The position numbers and the translations under genes were made by a program. Source: Chitinophaga filiformis (lineage in GTDB: Bacteria > Bacteroidota > Bacteroidia > Chitinophagales > Chitinophagaceae). Taken from it: a stretch of DNA of 64,000 nucleotides. A model generated the notes under the pieces. That model saw nothing but the letters and a program-made list of their open reading frames with translations, did not search any database and was not told the DNA's origin. The stretch lies in NCBI RefSeq assembly GCF_023100805.1, contig NZ_CP095855.1, positions 2,025,001 through 2,089,000 on the forward strand, read 5' to 3'. Of the stretch, positions 23,224-35,515 are shown in pieces; the first letter of the stretch is position 1, and each line of letters begins with the position of its first letter.

Positions 23224-24402
23224 ATGAGGGTTACTTTTATATTGTTAACTATCATCACATTTTTCTCTGTATCATTAACATATGCCCAGCCTAAGGAAAG
23301 AATCAGCACAGAGCGCCCGGTCCCGCCGGCGCTGGTAGTACCTGAAGCAGACCTGGTAACGCCCGCAACGCTGAGCCATTATTTATCGGTACATACTACG
23401 TCCCGGAAAGAGTTCGTCCGCCAGTTATACAACTGGCTGGTATGGAACGTTGGGTATGATGTGCCCAATATGTATAGTCCTGATTATTATAAAGACACCC
23501 TGGATGCCGCTCAGAAGACTTTAAAAACCAGGATCGGGGTTTGCCAGGGATATGCAAACTTATATTACCTGGTTTGTAAAGAGGCCGGCATTCCGGTACA
23601 CCTGGTAAGTGGGTATACCAAAACCTACGGCAGGATTGACAATGCAAGTCATGCGTGGATAGCGGTAAAGATAGACAGCGCCTGGTATATGACAGACCCG
23701 ACCTGGGGAGCGGGCGTAGTGAACAATAACAAATTTGTCCGGAAGCCTGTAGATAGTTATTTCCTGGTGGCGCCGTCAGCCTTTGTAGCCACGCATATGC
23801 CCTTTGACCCCTTATGGCAGTTGATGGAGCATCCTTACCGGCATGATGAGTTCCGGGACAACAATCTGAAAGCAGCAGCAGAACGGCCAGTATTCCATTA
23901 TAAAGATTCACTGGCTGCCTACGAAACAATGAAGGATGACCTGTTGAAATACCAGCTGGTCATCAACAGGATCGAAGGGGGAGGTGTGACCAACCAGTTG
24001 ATCAGTCATGAGCTGGTGTATTATAAGCACCTGGTGAAGTTCATTGCTGAGAACCGGCAGATAGCGGCGGCGAACAGGGCGATAGACGATTTTAACAGGA
24101 GCAGTAATCAGTATAACCGGGCTGTGAACCTGTTCAATGAATATGTACACTTCAAGAACAATCATTTTAAGCCTTTGAAGCCGGACAGTGAGATCAGGGA
24201 GATGGTGGCGGCAGTAGGGCGGAAGCTGGCGGAGAGCAGGAAGGGGCTGGCTGGATTGAACCGGAATGAGGGAGTGATCAGGGGAAATATCAGTGAACTG
24301 GAGGAATCGCTGCGTGTGTTGGAGAAGCGTGTAAGCGAGGAACAGGCGTTTGTGGATAAGTATATCAGGACGGGGAAGATGTTGAGAAAATCTTTGTTTT
24401 AA
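23224..24402 (+). CDS. Secreted transglutaminase-like protein
   Basis: 392 aa. The signal peptide (MRVTFILLTIITFFSVSLTYAQ) supports the ATG at 23224 over the longer frame from 23143. The transglutaminase-like core carries the catalytic triad: Cys in GVCQGYAN near residue 105, His in SHAWIAV near 142 and Asp in DPTWGAG near 158. The C-terminal 150 residues are charged and heptad-like (SRKGLAGLNRNEG..ELEESLRVLEKRVSEEQ), a probable coiled coil. Such proteins are thought to be peptidases or amidases of the envelope rather than cross-linkers. Divergent from the DUF1579 gene with 112 bp between. Confidence 0.88.
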   Translation: MRVTFILLTIITFFSVSLTYAQPKERISTERPVPPALVVPEADLVTPATLSHYLSVHTTSRKEFVRQLYNWLVWNVGYDVPNMYSPDYYKDTLDAAQKTLKTRIGVCQGYANLYYLVCKEAGIPVHLVSGYTKTYGRIDNASHAWIAVKIDSAWYMTDPTWGAGVVNNNKFVRKPVDSYFLVAPSAFVATHMPFDPLWQLMEHPYRHDEFRDNNLKAAAERPVFHYKDSLAAYETMKDDLLKYQLVINRIEGGGVTNQLISHELVYYKHLVKFIAENRQIAAANRAIDDFNRSSNQYNRAVNLFNEYVHFKNNHFKPLKPDSEIREMVAAVGRKLAESRKGLAGLNRNEGVIRGNISELEESLRVLEKRVSEEQAFVDKYIRTGKMLRKSLF

Positions 24403-24585
24403 AAAATGCGACGGGGATGGGAATTCCATTAAATTAAATTAGATTTGTCCTGAACCATTAAGACATTGTTACGCCCGAAAAGTTTTTACTGTTGGGTTAA
24501 GATAAAATAGTTTTGTAATAGGATTGTAAAATTTTCGACCCGAACTGATTATAATAGCAAAAAGAATGCCCGAAAGCAAATTCTT

Positions 24586-24617
24586 TTTGAGATTTAATTC
24601 ATTATTATATACCTTTG
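24586..24617 (+). promoter_or_regulatory. Promoter of the rplKAJL-rpoBC operon
   Basis: TTTG (24586-24589), 20 nt, TACCTTTG (24610-24617), a full match to the Bacteroidota consensus. The 303-bp gap 24403-24705 contains nothing else but this promoter and the leader hairpin. Confidence 0.85.
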
Positions 24618-24660
24618 CATCCCCTTTAAAAGGTAAATTTTTCTCCTTTTAGTTTTGGGA

Positions 24661-24679
24661 GTCTCGTCAGAGATGAGAC
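24661..24679 (+). promoter_or_regulatory. Leader hairpin of rplK mRNA
   Basis: GTCTCGTC (24661-24668) pairs with GATGAGAC (24672-24679, one G-T pair) around a 3-nt loop, 26 nt before the rplK ATG. It lies where the L1 autoregulatory site of the L11 operon is found in other bacteria; the match to an L1 site is not established. Confidence 0.45.
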
Positions 24680-24705
24680 GTTTTCACCAAATTAAACTTT
24701 ATAAC

Positions 24706-25146
24706 ATGGCAAAAGAGATCGCTACGTACGTGAAATTGCAGGTGAAAGGCGGCCAGGCCAACCCTGCACCTCCGATCGGTCCCGCATTGGGTTCTAAAGG
24801 TGTGAACATCATGGAGTTCTGTAAGCAGTTCAATGCCCGTACCCAGGATAAGATGGGTAAGGTATTGCCTGTGTTGCTGACTGTTTACACTGACAAGTCA
24901 TTTGATTTCGTAATTAAGACGCCTCCTGCTGCTGTACAGCTGCTGGAAGCTGCCAAATTGCAGAGTGGTTCCAAAGAGCCTAACCGTAACAAGGTTGGTA
25001 AAGTTACCTGGGCCCAGATTGAGGCAATAGCTCAGGACAAAATGGCTGACCTGAACTGTTTCACCAAGGAAAGCGCCATGAAAATGGTAGCTGGTACTGC
25101 CCGTTCTATGGGTATAACAGTAGATGGTAACGCTCCCTGGAATTAA
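24706..25146 (+). CDS. rplK: 50S ribosomal protein uL11
   Basis: 146 aa. [29 protein letters not shown] with [15 protein letters not shown] is the universal L11 N-terminus that binds the GTPase-associated centre of 23S rRNA; the C-terminal rRNA-binding domain ends in [12 protein letters not shown]. The ATG at 24706 is the family start; the frame extends back to 24655 without support. First gene of the ribosomal protein-RNA polymerase operon. Confidence 0.97.
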   Translation: MAKEIATYVKLQVKGGQANPAPPIGPALGSKGVNIMEFCKQFNARTQDKMGKVLPVLLTVYTDKSFDFVIKTPPAAVQLLEAAKLQSGSKEPNRNKVGKVTWAQIEAIAQDKMADLNCFTKESAMKMVAGTARSMGITVDGNAPWN

Positions 25147-25193
25147 TTGTGTCACCCTGTTGAAAGCAGGTTAACTTTTTAAAACATTTTGCA

Positions 25194-25883
25194 ATGGCAA
25201 CTAAGAAAAGAAAAGCAGCCGATACAAAGGTGGACAAGAATAAGGTTTATAGCCTGAAAGAAGCTTCCACACTTGTAAAAGATATTAACTGCACCAAATT
25301 CGACAGCTCTGTCGATTTACATATCCGTCTGGGCGTAGATCCCAAGAAAGCAGACCAGGCTATCCGTGGTTCCGTAACGCTTCCCCACGGTACTGGTAAA
25401 ACCAAACGTGTATTGGTTCTTTGCACTCCTGATAAAGAAGCTGCAGCGAAAGAAGCCGGTGCTGATCATGTTGGTCTGGACGAGTATATCCAGAAGATTG
25501 AAGCTGGTTGGACAGATATCGATGTAATCGTAGCTACTCCTGCTGTAATGCCTAAGATCGGTAAACTGGGTAAGATCCTGGGTCCACGTAACCTGATGCC
25601 GAACCCTAAGACTGGTACTGTTACCAACGATGTAGCAGCTGCAGTGAACGAGGTGAAAGGCGGTAAGATCACTTTTAAAGTGGACAAAGCAGGTATCATT
25701 CACGCTTCAATTGGCCGTGTATCATTTGCTTCTGACAAGATCGAACAGAATTCTCAGGAGTTGATCAACGCTATCATCAAGCTGAAACCAGCTACAGCGA
25801 AAGGTACTTACCTGAAAGGACTGTCTATGGCGAGCACAATGAGCCCTAGCATTACAGTTGACACAAAATCTGTTCAAAACTAA
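25194..25883 (+). CDS. rplA: 50S ribosomal protein uL1
   Basis: 229 aa. Domain I residues ([22 protein letters not shown]) and domain II ([17 protein letters not shown] near residue 125) are typical. L1 forms the mobile stalk at the E site and in many bacteria represses its own operon by binding leader mRNA. 47 nt after rplK in the same direction. Confidence 0.97.
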   Translation: MATKKRKAADTKVDKNKVYSLKEASTLVKDINCTKFDSSVDLHIRLGVDPKKADQAIRGSVTLPHGTGKTKRVLVLCTPDKEAAAKEAGADHVGLDEYIQKIEAGWTDIDVIVATPAVMPKIGKLGKILGPRNLMPNPKTGTVTNDVAAAVNEVKGGKITFKVDKAGIIHASIGRVSFASDKIEQNSQELINAIIKLKPATAKGTYLKGLSMASTMSPSITVDTKSVQN

Positions 25884-25928
25884 TGATTGGCCGGTAGTAT
25901 CAGGCAGATCAACAAATTGACAAAAGCT

Positions 25929-26456
25929 ATGAACAAAGATCAAAAAAACGAAGCGATTGAGCTGCTGAAAAGCAAGTTCTCTCAATATAACAACTTCTAC
26001 ATCACCAACACCGAGTCTCTGACCGTTGCACAGGTAAACAACCTGAGAAGGGTTTGTTTCGACAAGAATGTAGAAATGAAGGTGGCTAAGAACACCCTGA
26101 TCCGTAAGGCACTGGAATCTCTGGATGCTGAGAAATATGCAGGTGTATATGACGCGCTGAATGGCGTTACTGCCCTGATGTTCTCTGACAGTCCTAAAGA
26201 GCCGGCTCTGATCATCTCTTCTTTCCGTAAGGACAACAAGAAGTCAGAAAAACCAGAACTGAAAGCAGCTTTCGTAGGTGATGAAGTTTACACCGGCGAT
26301 GCGCAACTGGCTACCCTGGTTAAGATCAAGACCAAGAACGAACTCATCGGAGACGTTATCGGTCTGTTGCAATCTCCTGCAAAACGCGTTCTCGCTGGCT
26401 TGCTTGAGAAAGCGAAGAAAGAAGGTGCCGGCGCAGAAGCACCTGCAGCTGAGTAA
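25929..26456 (+). CDS. rplJ: 50S ribosomal protein uL10
   Basis: 175 aa base of the L7/L12 stalk. The N-terminus MNKDQKNEAIELLKSKFSQYNNFYITNTESLT matches Bacteroidota L10; NNLRRVCFDKNVEMKVAKNTLIRKAL is conserved. The C-terminal helix that carries L7/L12 dimers is followed by an Ala/Glu tail. An in-frame TTG exists at 25887 but the ATG at 25929 is the family start. Confidence 0.96.
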   Translation: MNKDQKNEAIELLKSKFSQYNNFYITNTESLTVAQVNNLRRVCFDKNVEMKVAKNTLIRKALESLDAEKYAGVYDALNGVTALMFSDSPKEPALIISSFRKDNKKSEKPELKAAFVGDEVYTGDAQLATLVKIKTKNELIGDVIGLLQSPAKRVLAGLLEKAKKEGAGAEAPAAE

Positions 26457-26551
26457 TTGGCTGAATGCCTGACGGGCGCGCAAAACAACACTGGCTTCCA
26501 AGTCACAATATAAATTATTACAATCTTTAAAATTCTTAAAAACATTATACA

Positions 26552-26926
26552 ATGGCAGACGTTAAAGCTTTAGCCGAACAATTAGTAGGTTTAACTGTTA
26601 AGGAAGTACAAGAACTGGCAGATTTCCTGAAATCTGAATACGGTATCGAACCAGCTGCTGCTGCAGTTGTAGTTTCTAATGATGGTGGTGGCGGTGCTGC
26701 TGCTGCTGAAGAAAAAACTGCCTTCAACGTTATCCTGAAAAATGCAGGTGCTAGCAAACTGAACGTAGTTAAGATCGTTAAAGATCTGACCGGCCTTGGT
26801 CTGAAAGAAGCTAAGGAACTGGTAGACGGTGCGCCTAAATCACTGAAAGAAGGCGTTTCCAAAGCTGAGGCAGAAGATCTGAAGGCTAAGCTGACAGAAG
26901 CTGGTGCTGAAGTTGAAATTCAGTAA
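26552..26926 (+). CDS. rplL: 50S ribosomal protein bL12 (L7/L12)
   Basis: 124 aa. N-terminal dimerisation domain ([20 protein letters not shown]), flexible Ala/Gly hinge ([14 protein letters not shown]) and C-terminal factor-binding domain ([25 protein letters not shown]). Acidic and highly expressed. 95 nt separate it from rplJ; a hairpin follows before rpoB. Confidence 0.97.
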   Translation: MADVKALAEQLVGLTVKEVQELADFLKSEYGIEPAAAAVVVSNDGGGGAAAAEEKTAFNVILKNAGASKLNVVKIVKDLTGLGLKEAKELVDGAPKSLKEGVSKAEAEDLKAKLTEAGAEVEIQ

Positions 26927-26955
26927 TCTTTGCTTAAAGGATACCTCTTTATAAA

Positions 26956-26984
26956 GGTCAAAAGTGCTTCTGGCACTTTTGGCC
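26956..26984 (+). promoter_or_regulatory. rplL-rpoB intergenic hairpin (attenuator or processing site)
   Basis: A 12-bp stem (26956-26967 with 26973-26984, one G-T pair) with a 5-nt loop and no T-run. In Escherichia coli the same gap holds an attenuator and an RNase III site; a similar role is inferred. The rest of the 245-bp gap shows no gene. Confidence 0.6.
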
Positions 26985-27171
26985 TTCTTCCCTTTGGGAA
27001 AGTGTCTTTTCGGAGCGTCAAAAAGGGGGAATCACCAGGTCGGTGGATTTGACACAGCAGAGAAGACAGAAATTTTTGAGGGTATTTGGCAAAGATGTCT
27101 TAATTTCCCCGATTCATGTTGTGATTTACTTCACAATATTATATAAGTTAATATAACTGCTAACTTCGAAT

Positions 27172-30100
27172 ATGTCTCTAAAAAAAGCCCAAACAAACGA
27201 AAGAGTAAATTTTGGAAAGATCAAACAAGTTACTGAGACACCGGATCTGTTGGCTATCCAAATCCAATCTTTCAAGGATTTCTTCCAGTTAGAAACCACA
27301 CCAGACAAACGTAACAATGAAGGCCTTTTTAAAGTATTTAAGGAGAACTTCCCGATTACAGATACCCGCAACATCTTTAATCTGGAGTTTCTGGACTACT
27401 TTGTAGACCCTCCGCGATATACTATAGAGGAATGTATTGAACGTGGGCTTACCTATTCTGTACCGCTGAAGGCGAAATTACGTCTGAGCTGTAACGATGA
27501 GGAGCACGTTGACTTCCAGACGATTGTGCAGGACGTATTCCTCGGGAATATACCCTACATGACCCCTAGAGGTACATTCGTGATCAATGGCGCAGAGCGC
27601 GTGGTAGTATCTCAGCTCCACCGTTCTCCTGGTGTATTCTTCGGACAGTCCATACATCCAAACGGTACTAAAATCTACTCGGCAAGGGTGATTCCGTTCA
27701 AAGGGGCGTGGATGGAGTTTGCAACTGACATTAACAATGTGATGTACGCTTACATCGACCGTAAGAAGAAGTTCCCTGTAACTACCCTTCTGCGTGCGAT
27801 CGGCTACGAAACAGACAAGGACATTCTGCAGCTCTTTGGAATGGCTGACGAAGTAAAAGCAGACAAGAAGAGCCTGGAAAAATATGCCGGTAAGAAACTG
27901 GGTGCACGCGTACTCAGAAGCTGGGTAGAAGATTTCGTGGATGAAGATACCGGTGAGGTAGTGAGCATCGAGCGTAACGAGATCATGCTGGAACGTGACA
28001 GTATCCTGGACGAAGCGAATATTGAGACGATCGTGGATATGGGCGTGAAAAGCGTGTTTGTGCAGAAAGAAGAGGTGAGCGGCGACTTCTCAATCATTTA
28101 CAATACTTTAAATAAAGATACATCCAACTCCGAGCTGGAGGCAGTTCAGCACATCTACCGCCAGTTGCGTGGTGCCGATGCGCCGGATGATGAAACAGCA
28201 AGGGGTATCATCGATAAATTATTCTTCTCTGACAAGCGTTATGACCTCGGAGATGTAGGCCGTTACAAGATCAACAGGAAACTGGGTCTGCCTACACCGC
28301 TGAACATGAAAGTGCTGACCAAAGAAGATATCATCGCGATCATTAAATACCTGGTACAGCTGACCAACAGTAAAGCGGAGATCGATGATATCGATCACCT
28401 GAGCAACCGTAGGGTGCGTACCGTGGGCGAACAGTTATATGCGCAGTTTGGTGTTGGTCTGGCCCGTATGGCCCGTACCATCCGTGAAAGAATGAACGTT
28501 CGTGATAATGAGGTATTCACTCCGGTGGACCTGATCAATGCAAGGACACTGTCTTCCGTAATCAACTCCTTCTTCGGTACCAGCCAGCTGAGCCAGTTCC
28601 TGGATCAGACCAACCCGCTGTCTGAGATCACGCACAAGCGTCGTATCTCTGCACTCGGACCCGGTGGTCTTAGCCGTGAAAGAGCAGGTTTCGAGGTGCG
28701 TGACGTACACTATAGCCACTACGGCCGTCTGTGTACCATCGAAACACCGGAAGGTCCGAACATCGGTCTGATCTCCACACTGTGCGTACACGCGAAAGTG
28801 AATGACATGGGCTTTATCGAAACGCCTTACCGTAAGGTGAATGAAGGTAAAGTAGACATGGAAAAAGTACAGTTCCTGAGCGCTGAAGAAGAAGATTCTG
28901 TAAAGATCGCACAGGCAAACGCACCACTGGATGAAAGCGGCAACTTTGTCAATGATAAGGTGAAATCCCGTGAAACCGGTGACTTCCCGATCCTGGATAA
29001 AGGTGAGGTTGAATACATGGACGTTGCTCCGAACCAGATCGTTGGTCTGAGCGCCTCCCTGATTCCGTTCCTGGAACACGATGACGCCAACCGTGCTTTG
29101 ATGGGATCAAACATGCAACGTCAGGCCGTACCGCTGATCAACCCGCAGGTGCCTATCGTAGGTACCGGTCTGGAAGGTAAAGCAGCACGCGACTCCCGTC
29201 TGCAGATCACCGCTGAAGGTAAAGGTGTGGTTGAATTCGTGGATGCAAATGAAATTCATGTTCGTTATGAGCGTGATGAAATGCAGAAACTCGTGTCATT
29301 TGAAGATGACCTGAAGATATATCAGCTGACCAAGTTCGTTAAAACCAACCAGAGCACCTGTATCAACCTGCGTCCTGCCGTTAAGAAAGGACAGCAGCTG
29401 GTGGAAGGGGACTTCCTCACAGAAGGTTATGCTACCCGTGGTGGTGAACTGGCGCTGGGCCGTAACATGAAAGTGGCGTTCATGCCATGGAAAGGTTACA
29501 ACTTTGAGGATGCGATCGTAATCTCTGAGCGTGTGGGCCGTGAAGACCTCTTCACTTCTATCCACATCGATGAATACGAACTGGAAGTACGTGATACGAA
29601 ACTGGGTGAGGAAGAACTGACCCCGGATATTCCGAACGTAAGTGAAGAAGCTACCAAAGATCTGGACCAGAACGGTATCATCCGTGTTGGTGCGCACATT
29701 AAGGAGGGAGATATTCTGATCGGTAAGATCACCCCACGTGGTGAATCTGATCCTTCTCCTGAAGAAAAACTGCTGCGTGCGATCTTCGGTGACAAGGCTT
29801 CTGATGCGAAAGACGCTTCTCTGAAGGCGCCTCCAAGCACAGAAGGTGTGGTAATTGACAAGAAACTGTTCAGCCGCGCCAAGAAAGACAAGAACTCCAA
29901 GACCCGCGAAAAAGCGGCTTTGGAGAAACTGGAAAAAGTACACCAGAAGAACGAAGAAGACCTGCTGGAAGTGCTGATGAGTAAGTTGCTGACACTGCTG
30001 AAGGATAAAACCTCTCAGGGTATCACCAACACTTACGGTGAAGTATTGATCTCAAAAGGCTCGAAGTTCTCTTCCAAGAACCTGGCTAACATCGACTTCC

Positions 30101-30981
30101 AGAACGTGAATCCGCTCGGCTGGACCACCGACGAGGTGACCAACGATCAGATCAACACACTGCTGCACAACTATAACATCAAGTACAATGAGGAACTGGG
30201 ACGTTACAAACGTGAGAAGTTCAACATTTCAATTGGTGATGAGCTGCCAGCAGGCGTACTGAAACTGGCTAAGGTATACCTGGCCAGCAAACGTAAGCTG
30301 AAAGTGGGTGATAAGATGGCGGGCCGTCACGGTAACAAGGGTATTGTTGCGAAGATCGTGCGTGATGAAGACATGCCATTCCTGGAAGACGGTACACCGG
30401 TAGATATCGTACTGAACCCATTGGGCGTACCTTCCCGTATGAACCTTGGACAGATCTACGAAACAGTACTTGGTTGGGCTGGTCTGAAACTGGGTGTGAA
30501 GTTTGCAACGCCAATCTTTGATGGTGCTACTACTGAGGAAATTGCCAACTATATCAACGAAGCAGGTCTGCCAAGCTTCGGCCATACTTACCTGTATGAT
30601 GGCGAAACCGGTGAGCGTTTCCACCAGAAAGCTACTGTGGGCGTGATCTACATGCTCAAGCTGAGCCACATGGTTGATGACAAGATGCACGCCCGTTCTA
30701 TCGGACCATACAGTCTCATTACACAACAGCCGTTGGGTGGTAAGGCGCAGTTCGGTGGTCAGCGTTTTGGTGAGATGGAGGTGTGGGCACTGGAAGCATA
30801 TGGTGCATCCAATATCCTGCAGGAGCTGTTAACCATTAAGTCCGATGACATTGTAGGCCGAGCCAAAGCATATGAGTCTATCGTTAAAGGCGATAACATA
30901 CCAAAAGCAGGCGTACCGGAATCATTCAATGTATTGATACATGAGCTCCGCGGTCTGGGTCTGGATTTGAAATTTGATTAA
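27172..30981 (+). CDS. rpoB: RNA polymerase beta subunit
   Basis: 1269 aa. The rifampicin-binding region lies near residues 468-530 ([33 protein letters not shown]). The C-terminus carries the usual [18 protein letters not shown] and the lineage-typical end. A charged helical segment ([20 protein letters not shown]) near residue 910 lies in a variable region often extended in Bacteroidota. ATG at 27172. No frameshift. Confidence 0.98.
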   Translation: MSLKKAQTNERVNFGKIKQVTETPDLLAIQIQSFKDFFQLETTPDKRNNEGLFKVFKENFPITDTRNIFNLEFLDYFVDPPRYTIEECIERGLTYSVPLKAKLRLSCNDEEHVDFQTIVQDVFLGNIPYMTPRGTFVINGAERVVVSQLHRSPGVFFGQSIHPNGTKIYSARVIPFKGAWMEFATDINNVMYAYIDRKKKFPVTTLLRAIGYETDKDILQLFGMADEVKADKKSLEKYAGKKLGARVLRSWVEDFVDEDTGEVVSIERNEIMLERDSILDEANIETIVDMGVKSVFVQKEEVSGDFSIIYNTLNKDTSNSELEAVQHIYRQLRGADAPDDETARGIIDKLFFSDKRYDLGDVGRYKINRKLGLPTPLNMKVLTKEDIIAIIKYLVQLTNSKAEIDDIDHLSNRRVRTVGEQLYAQFGVGLARMARTIRERMNVRDNEVFTPVDLINARTLSSVINSFFGTSQLSQFLDQTNPLSEITHKRRISALGPGGLSRERAGFEVRDVHYSHYGRLCTIETPEGPNIGLISTLCVHAKVNDMGFIETPYRKVNEGKVDMEKVQFLSAEEEDSVKIAQANAPLDESGNFVNDKVKSRETGDFPILDKGEVEYMDVAPNQIVGLSASLIPFLEHDDANRALMGSNMQRQAVPLINPQVPIVGTGLEGKAARDSRLQITAEGKGVVEFVDANEIHVRYERDEMQKLVSFEDDLKIYQLTKFVKTNQSTCINLRPAVKKGQQLVEGDFLTEGYATRGGELALGRNMKVAFMPWKGYNFEDAIVISERVGREDLFTSIHIDEYELEVRDTKLGEEELTPDIPNVSEEATKDLDQNGIIRVGAHIKEGDILIGKITPRGESDPSPEEKLLRAIFGDKASDAKDASLKAPPSTEGVVIDKKLFSRAKKDKNSKTREKAALEKLEKVHQKNEEDLLEVLMSKLLTLLKDKTSQGITNTYGEVLISKGSKFSSKNLANIDFQNVNPLGWTTDEVTNDQINTLLHNYNIKYNEELGRYKREKFNISIGDELPAGVLKLAKVYLASKRKLKVGDKMAGRHGNKGIVAKIVRDEDMPFLEDGTPVDIVLNPLGVPSRMNLGQIYETVLGWAGLKLGVKFATPIFDGATTEEIANYINEAGLPSFGHTYLYDGETGERFHQKATVGVIYMLKLSHMVDDKMHARSIGPYSLITQQPLGGKAQFGGQRFGEMEVWALEAYGASNILQELLTIKSDDIVGRAKAYESIVKGDNIPKAGVPESFNVLIHELRGLGLDLKFD

Positions 30982-31001
30982 TAATTAGTCCATAAGCTGA
31001 T

Positions 31002-31039
31002 GGTCCATAGTCTTAAGCAAGCGCTTTAGACTATGGGCC
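31002..31039 (+). promoter_or_regulatory. rpoB-rpoC intergenic hairpin
   Basis: GGTCCATAGTCT (31002-31013) pairs with AGACTATGGGCC (31028-31039, one G-T pair), extended inward with one mismatch. It lies in the 148-bp gap between rpoB and rpoC. No T-run, so processing or mRNA stability is more likely than termination. Confidence 0.55.
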
Positions 31040-31129
31040 TTAGGCTTTAGATAATCAGACACGGTCTACATGGACGTTGTCTATGCCCGCGGACTGAATA
31101 ACATGTGAATTTTCTTTAAACAACATACA

Positions 31130-34100
31130 ATGGCCATCAAGAAAGAAAATCGTCCTAAATCAAACTTTAGCAGCATTACCATCAGCCTGGCTTCTCCGGA
31201 TTCAATCCTGGAGCGCTCATATGGGGAAGTGCTGAAGCCGGAAACCATCAACTACCGTACTTACAAGCCGGAGCGTGATGGTTTATTCTGTGAAAGGATC
31301 TTCGGCCCCGTAAAGGACTATGAGTGCTATTGCGGAAAATACAAACGTATCCGTTACAAGGGTATAGTGTGTGACCGATGCGGTGTGGAAGTAACAGAGA
31401 AAAAGGTACGTCGTGAAAGAATGGGCCACATCCGCCTGGTTGTGCCTGTTGTACACATCTGGTACTTTAAATCATTACCAAATAAGATCGGTTACCTGCT
31501 GGGGATGAGTTCCAAGAAACTCGAAACCATCGTTTACTACGAAAGGTACGTGATCATACAGGCTGGCGCTAAACAGGAGAAAGGCCTGAACTACGGCGAC
31601 CTGCTGACAGAAGAAGAATATCTCGACATACTGGATACCCTGCCGAAAGACAACCAGCTGTTGCCTGACGAGGATCCAAACAAGTTCATCGCCAAGATGG
31701 GTGCTGAAGCGGTAGAAATGATGCTGGCCAGAATAGACCTGGATAGCCTTTCTTACCAGCTGCGTAACCAGGCGGCAACTGAAACCAGCCAGCAACGTAA
31801 AGCAGAAGCGCTGAAACGTCTGAGCGTGGTGGAAGCTTTCCGTGAGGCAAATGGCCGTGTTGAAAACCGTCCTGAGTGGATGGTGATGCAATATATTCCT
31901 GTAGTACCACCAGAACTGCGTCCGTTGGTTCCATTGGATGGTGGCCGTTTTGCGTCTTCCGACCTGAACGACCTGTACCGCAGGGTAATTATCCGTAACA
32001 ACCGTCTGAAACGTCTGATCGAGATCAAGGCGCCAGAGGTGATCTTACGTAACGAAAAACGTATGCTGCAGGAAGCAGTTGACTCCCTCTTCGATAACTC
32101 CCGTAAATCAAATGCGGTGAAAGCGGAAGGTGGACGTGCACTGAAATCCCTGTCTGACGTACTGAAAGGTAAACAAGGTCGTTTCCGTCAGAACCTGTTG
32201 GGTAAACGTGTTGACTACTCCGGTCGTTCCGTTATCGTGGTAGGTCCTGAACTGAAACTGCACGAGTGTGGTTTGCCTAAGGATATGGCGGCTGAACTGT
32301 TCAAACCGTTCATTATCCGTAAGCTGATAGAAAGAGGTATCGTTAAAACGGTAAAATCAGCGAAGAAGCTGGTTGACAGAAAAGAAGCAGTGGTTTGGGA
32401 TATCCTGGAAAATGTACTGAAAGGGCATCCTGTAATGTTAAACCGTGCTCCGACCCTGCACCGTTTGTCTATACAGGCGTTCCAGCCTAAACTGGTGGAA
32501 GGTAAGGCGATCCAGCTCCACCCACTGGTGTGTTCTGCGTTCAACGCCGACTTTGATGGTGACCAGATGGCCGTGCACGTACCGCTCAGCAATGCTGCGA
32601 TACTGGAAGCACAGTTACTGATGCTGTCATCACACAACATCCTCAACCCGCAGAACGGTACGCCTATCACCCTGCCTTCACAGGACATGGTATTGGGGCT
32701 GTACTACATCACCAAAGGCAAGAAATCTACTCCTACTGAAAAAGTAGAAGGAGAAGGTAAGGCTTTTTACTCTGCAGAAGAGGTGATCATCGCTTATAAC
32801 GAGCAGCGGGTAAACCTGCATGCGAACATCCGCGTAAGAGCGACTGTACGTAATGACAAGGGTGAACTCGAAACTAAGCTGATCGAAACAACTGTAGGCC
32901 GTGTGATCTTCAACCAGCACGTTCCAAAAGAAGCTGGTTATGTGAATGCACTGCTGACCAAAAAATCCCTGCGTGAGATCATTGGCGACATTATCAAGTA
33001 CACTGATATCCCTAAGACTGCGAAGTTCCTGGATGATATCAAGCAGCTTGGTTTCCGTACCGCGTTCCGTGGTGGATTGTCCTTCAATATCAATGACCTG
33101 ATCATCCCCGAAGTGAAACAGCACATGATCGATGGTGCTTCCAGCGAAGTGGATGAAGTATGGGATAACTATAACATGGGTCTGATCACGAATAACGAAC
33201 GTTATAACCAGATCATCGATATCTGGTCCCGTGTGGACACCAAAGTAACTGAAACGCTGATCCGTGAGCTGGCGAATGACAAACAGGGCTTCAACTCTGT
33301 GTACATGATGCTTGATTCCGGTGCGCGTGGTTCCAAACAGCAGATCAAACAGCTGGCCGGCCTGAGGGGATTGATGGCAAAACCGCGTAAGAGTGGATCT
33401 ACCGGTTCTGAGATCATCGAGAACCCGATCCTGTCCAACTTTAAAGATGGTCTGAACGTATTGGAATACTTCATCTCTACGCACGGTGCCCGTAAGGGTC
33501 TTGCGGATACGGCACTGAAAACGGCGGATGCGGGTTACCTGACCCGTCGTCTGGTGGACGTAGCACAGGATGTGGTGATTAATGAAGAAGACTGTGGTAC
33601 ACTCCGTGGTATTGCGACTTCTGCACTGAAAGATAACGAAGAGGTGGTTGAACCACTGTACGACCGTATCCTTGGCCGTACATCCCTGCACGACGTATTC
33701 GATCCTCATACAGAGGAGCTGATCGTTGAAGCGGGTAGCCTGATCAACGAAGATATCGCTCACCGTATCGAAGACAGTTCTATTGATACTGTAGAGATCC
33801 GTTCCGTGCTGACCTGCGAAAGCCGCAGAGGCGTGTGCGTGAAATGTTACGGTAAGAACCTCGCTACCGGTTATGTGACCCAGCGTGGTGATGCTGTAGG
33901 TATCATTGCGGCACAGTCCATCGGTGAGCCTGGTACACAGCTGACACTGCGTACCTTCCACGTGGGTGGTGTGGCTGGTTCTACTTCTGTGGATACCGGC
34001 TTACAGGCTAAATTCGACGGTACTATCCAGTTCGATGGTCTGCGTACTACTACATACGAAAACAACGAGGGTGAAAAAGTTCAGGTGGTAATTGGCCGTA

Positions 34101-35425
34101 CCGGTGAATTACGTATCATGGACGTGAAGAACGACAGGTTGCTGATCACCAACAACATTCCGTACGGATCTACCCTGCTGGTAAAAGACGGACAGAAAGT
34201 TGCGAAAGGTGACATGATCTGTACATGGGATCCATACAACGCCGTTATCGTATCTGAGATCGCAGGTAACATCCGTTTCGACAGCATCATCGAAGGTATC
34301 ACCTTCCGTGAAGAGGCTGACGAGCAGACTGGTCACCGTGAGAAAGTGGTAATTGAAACCAAAGACAAGAATAAGATCCCGTCTATCTATGTAGACGGTA
34401 ATAAGGAGGTGAAATCTTATAACCTGCCGGTAGGCTCCCATATCGTAATTGAAGAGGGTGAAGCTGTTAGAGCTGGTCAGGTAATTGTTAAGATTCCTCG
34501 TATACTTGGAAAACTGCGAGACATCACGGGTGGTCTGCCACGTGTAACGGAACTGTTTGAAGCACGTAACCCAAGCAATCCTGCCATCGTATCTGAAATT
34601 GATGGTGTGGTAGCTTTCGGTAACATCAAACGTGGTAACCGTGAGATCATCATCGAAAGCCGTGAAGGTCATATCAAGAAATACCTGGTGCCATTGACCC
34701 GTCACATCCTGGTACAGGACGGTGACTTCGTGAAAGCTGGTACAGCGTTGTCTGATGGTTCTATCACTCCGGCAGACATCCTGTCCATCAAAGGACCGTT
34801 TGCTGTTCAGGAATACCTGGTAAATGAGATACAGGAAGTATACCGTTTACAGGGTGTGAAGATCAACGACAAGCACATTGAGGTGATCGTACGTCAGATG
34901 ATGCGTAAAGTGAACATCGAGGATCCGGGCGATACCCGCTTCCTGGAAGGTGACACTACCGATAAATTTGAATTCTTTGAAGAAAACGACAATATCTTCG
35001 ATAAGAAGGTGGTTACAGAAGCCGGTGAATCTACCGTGCTGAAAGCTGGTCAGATCGTTACCCTGCGCCAGGTAAGGGAAGAAAACTCCCTGCTGCGCCG
35101 TCAGGATAAAAAACTGGTGGAATTCCGTGATGCAAAACCGGCTACCTCCAGCCCGCTGTTACAGGGTATTACCAAGGCGTCCCTGGGTACTCACAGCTGG
35201 ATCTCTGCAGCATCCTTCCAGGAAACAACCAAGGTACTGTCTTCTGCAGCCATCAACGGTAAAACAGATGACATGCTCGGCCTGAAAGAGAACGTAATCA
35301 CCGGTCACCTGATACCTGCAGGTACAGGTCTGCGTGAGTTCGAAAACATGATCGTAGGATCCAAAGAAGAATATGATATCCTGGCGTCTTCCAAAGAAGT
35401 GTTCCAGTTTGACGAAGAAGAATAG
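31130..35425 (+). CDS. rpoC: RNA polymerase beta' subunit
   Basis: 1431 aa. The N-terminal zinc ribbon is in [13 protein letters not shown] with CDRCGVE (residues about 66-88). The catalytic magnesium loop is NADFDGDQM near residue 467. The second zinc site is [13 protein letters not shown] near 900, followed by the bridge-helix and trigger-loop region ([16 protein letters not shown]). Length is in the usual Bacteroidota range. A strong terminator follows, closing the operon. Confidence 0.98.
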   Translation: MAIKKENRPKSNFSSITISLASPDSILERSYGEVLKPETINYRTYKPERDGLFCERIFGPVKDYECYCGKYKRIRYKGIVCDRCGVEVTEKKVRRERMGHIRLVVPVVHIWYFKSLPNKIGYLLGMSSKKLETIVYYERYVIIQAGAKQEKGLNYGDLLTEEEYLDILDTLPKDNQLLPDEDPNKFIAKMGAEAVEMMLARIDLDSLSYQLRNQAATETSQQRKAEALKRLSVVEAFREANGRVENRPEWMVMQYIPVVPPELRPLVPLDGGRFASSDLNDLYRRVIIRNNRLKRLIEIKAPEVILRNEKRMLQEAVDSLFDNSRKSNAVKAEGGRALKSLSDVLKGKQGRFRQNLLGKRVDYSGRSVIVVGPELKLHECGLPKDMAAELFKPFIIRKLIERGIVKTVKSAKKLVDRKEAVVWDILENVLKGHPVMLNRAPTLHRLSIQAFQPKLVEGKAIQLHPLVCSAFNADFDGDQMAVHVPLSNAAILEAQLLMLSSHNILNPQNGTPITLPSQDMVLGLYYITKGKKSTPTEKVEGEGKAFYSAEEVIIAYNEQRVNLHANIRVRATVRNDKGELETKLIETTVGRVIFNQHVPKEAGYVNALLTKKSLREIIGDIIKYTDIPKTAKFLDDIKQLGFRTAFRGGLSFNINDLIIPEVKQHMIDGASSEVDEVWDNYNMGLITNNERYNQIIDIWSRVDTKVTETLIRELANDKQGFNSVYMMLDSGARGSKQQIKQLAGLRGLMAKPRKSGSTGSEIIENPILSNFKDGLNVLEYFISTHGARKGLADTALKTADAGYLTRRLVDVAQDVVINEEDCGTLRGIATSALKDNEEVVEPLYDRILGRTSLHDVFDPHTEELIVEAGSLINEDIAHRIEDSSIDTVEIRSVLTCESRRGVCVKCYGKNLATGYVTQRGDAVGIIAAQSIGEPGTQLTLRTFHVGGVAGSTSVDTGLQAKFDGTIQFDGLRTTTYENNEGEKVQVVIGRTGELRIMDVKNDRLLITNNIPYGSTLLVKDGQKVAKGDMICTWDPYNAVIVSEIAGNIRFDSIIEGITFREEADEQTGHREKVVIETKDKNKIPSIYVDGNKEVKSYNLPVGSHIVIEEGEAVRAGQVIVKIPRILGKLRDITGGLPRVTELFEARNPSNPAIVSEIDGVVAFGNIKRGNREIIIESREGHIKKYLVPLTRHILVQDGDFVKAGTALSDGSITPADILSIKGPFAVQEYLVNEIQEVYRLQGVKINDKHIEVIVRQMMRKVNIEDPGDTRFLEGDTTDKFEFFEENDNIFDKKVVTEAGESTVLKAGQIVTLRQVREENSLLRRQDKKLVEFRDAKPATSSPLLQGITKASLGTHSWISAASFQETTKVLSSAAINGKTDDMLGLKENVITGHLIPAGTGLREFENMIVGSKEEYDILASSKEVFQFDEEE

Positions 35426-35444
35426 AAGAGATACACTCATGTAT

Positions 35445-35484
35445 AAAAAAAATGTCCCGGCATTACGCACGGGACATTTTTTTT
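35445..35484 (+). terminator. Terminator of the rpoBC operon
   Basis: A-run plus ATGTCCCG pairs with CGGGACAT plus T-run; stem centred at 35465, loop about 10 nt. Symmetric A and T runs make it bidirectional. Confidence 0.93.
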
Positions 35485-35515
35485 ACCTGTAACTTTCCGC
35501 CAATTAAACTACCGG

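Noticed and set aside
32678..33961. Long minus-strand ORF opposite rpoC, and similar ones opposite rpoB
   Set aside because: Antisense frames of strongly biased genes; no start signals or recognisable domains.
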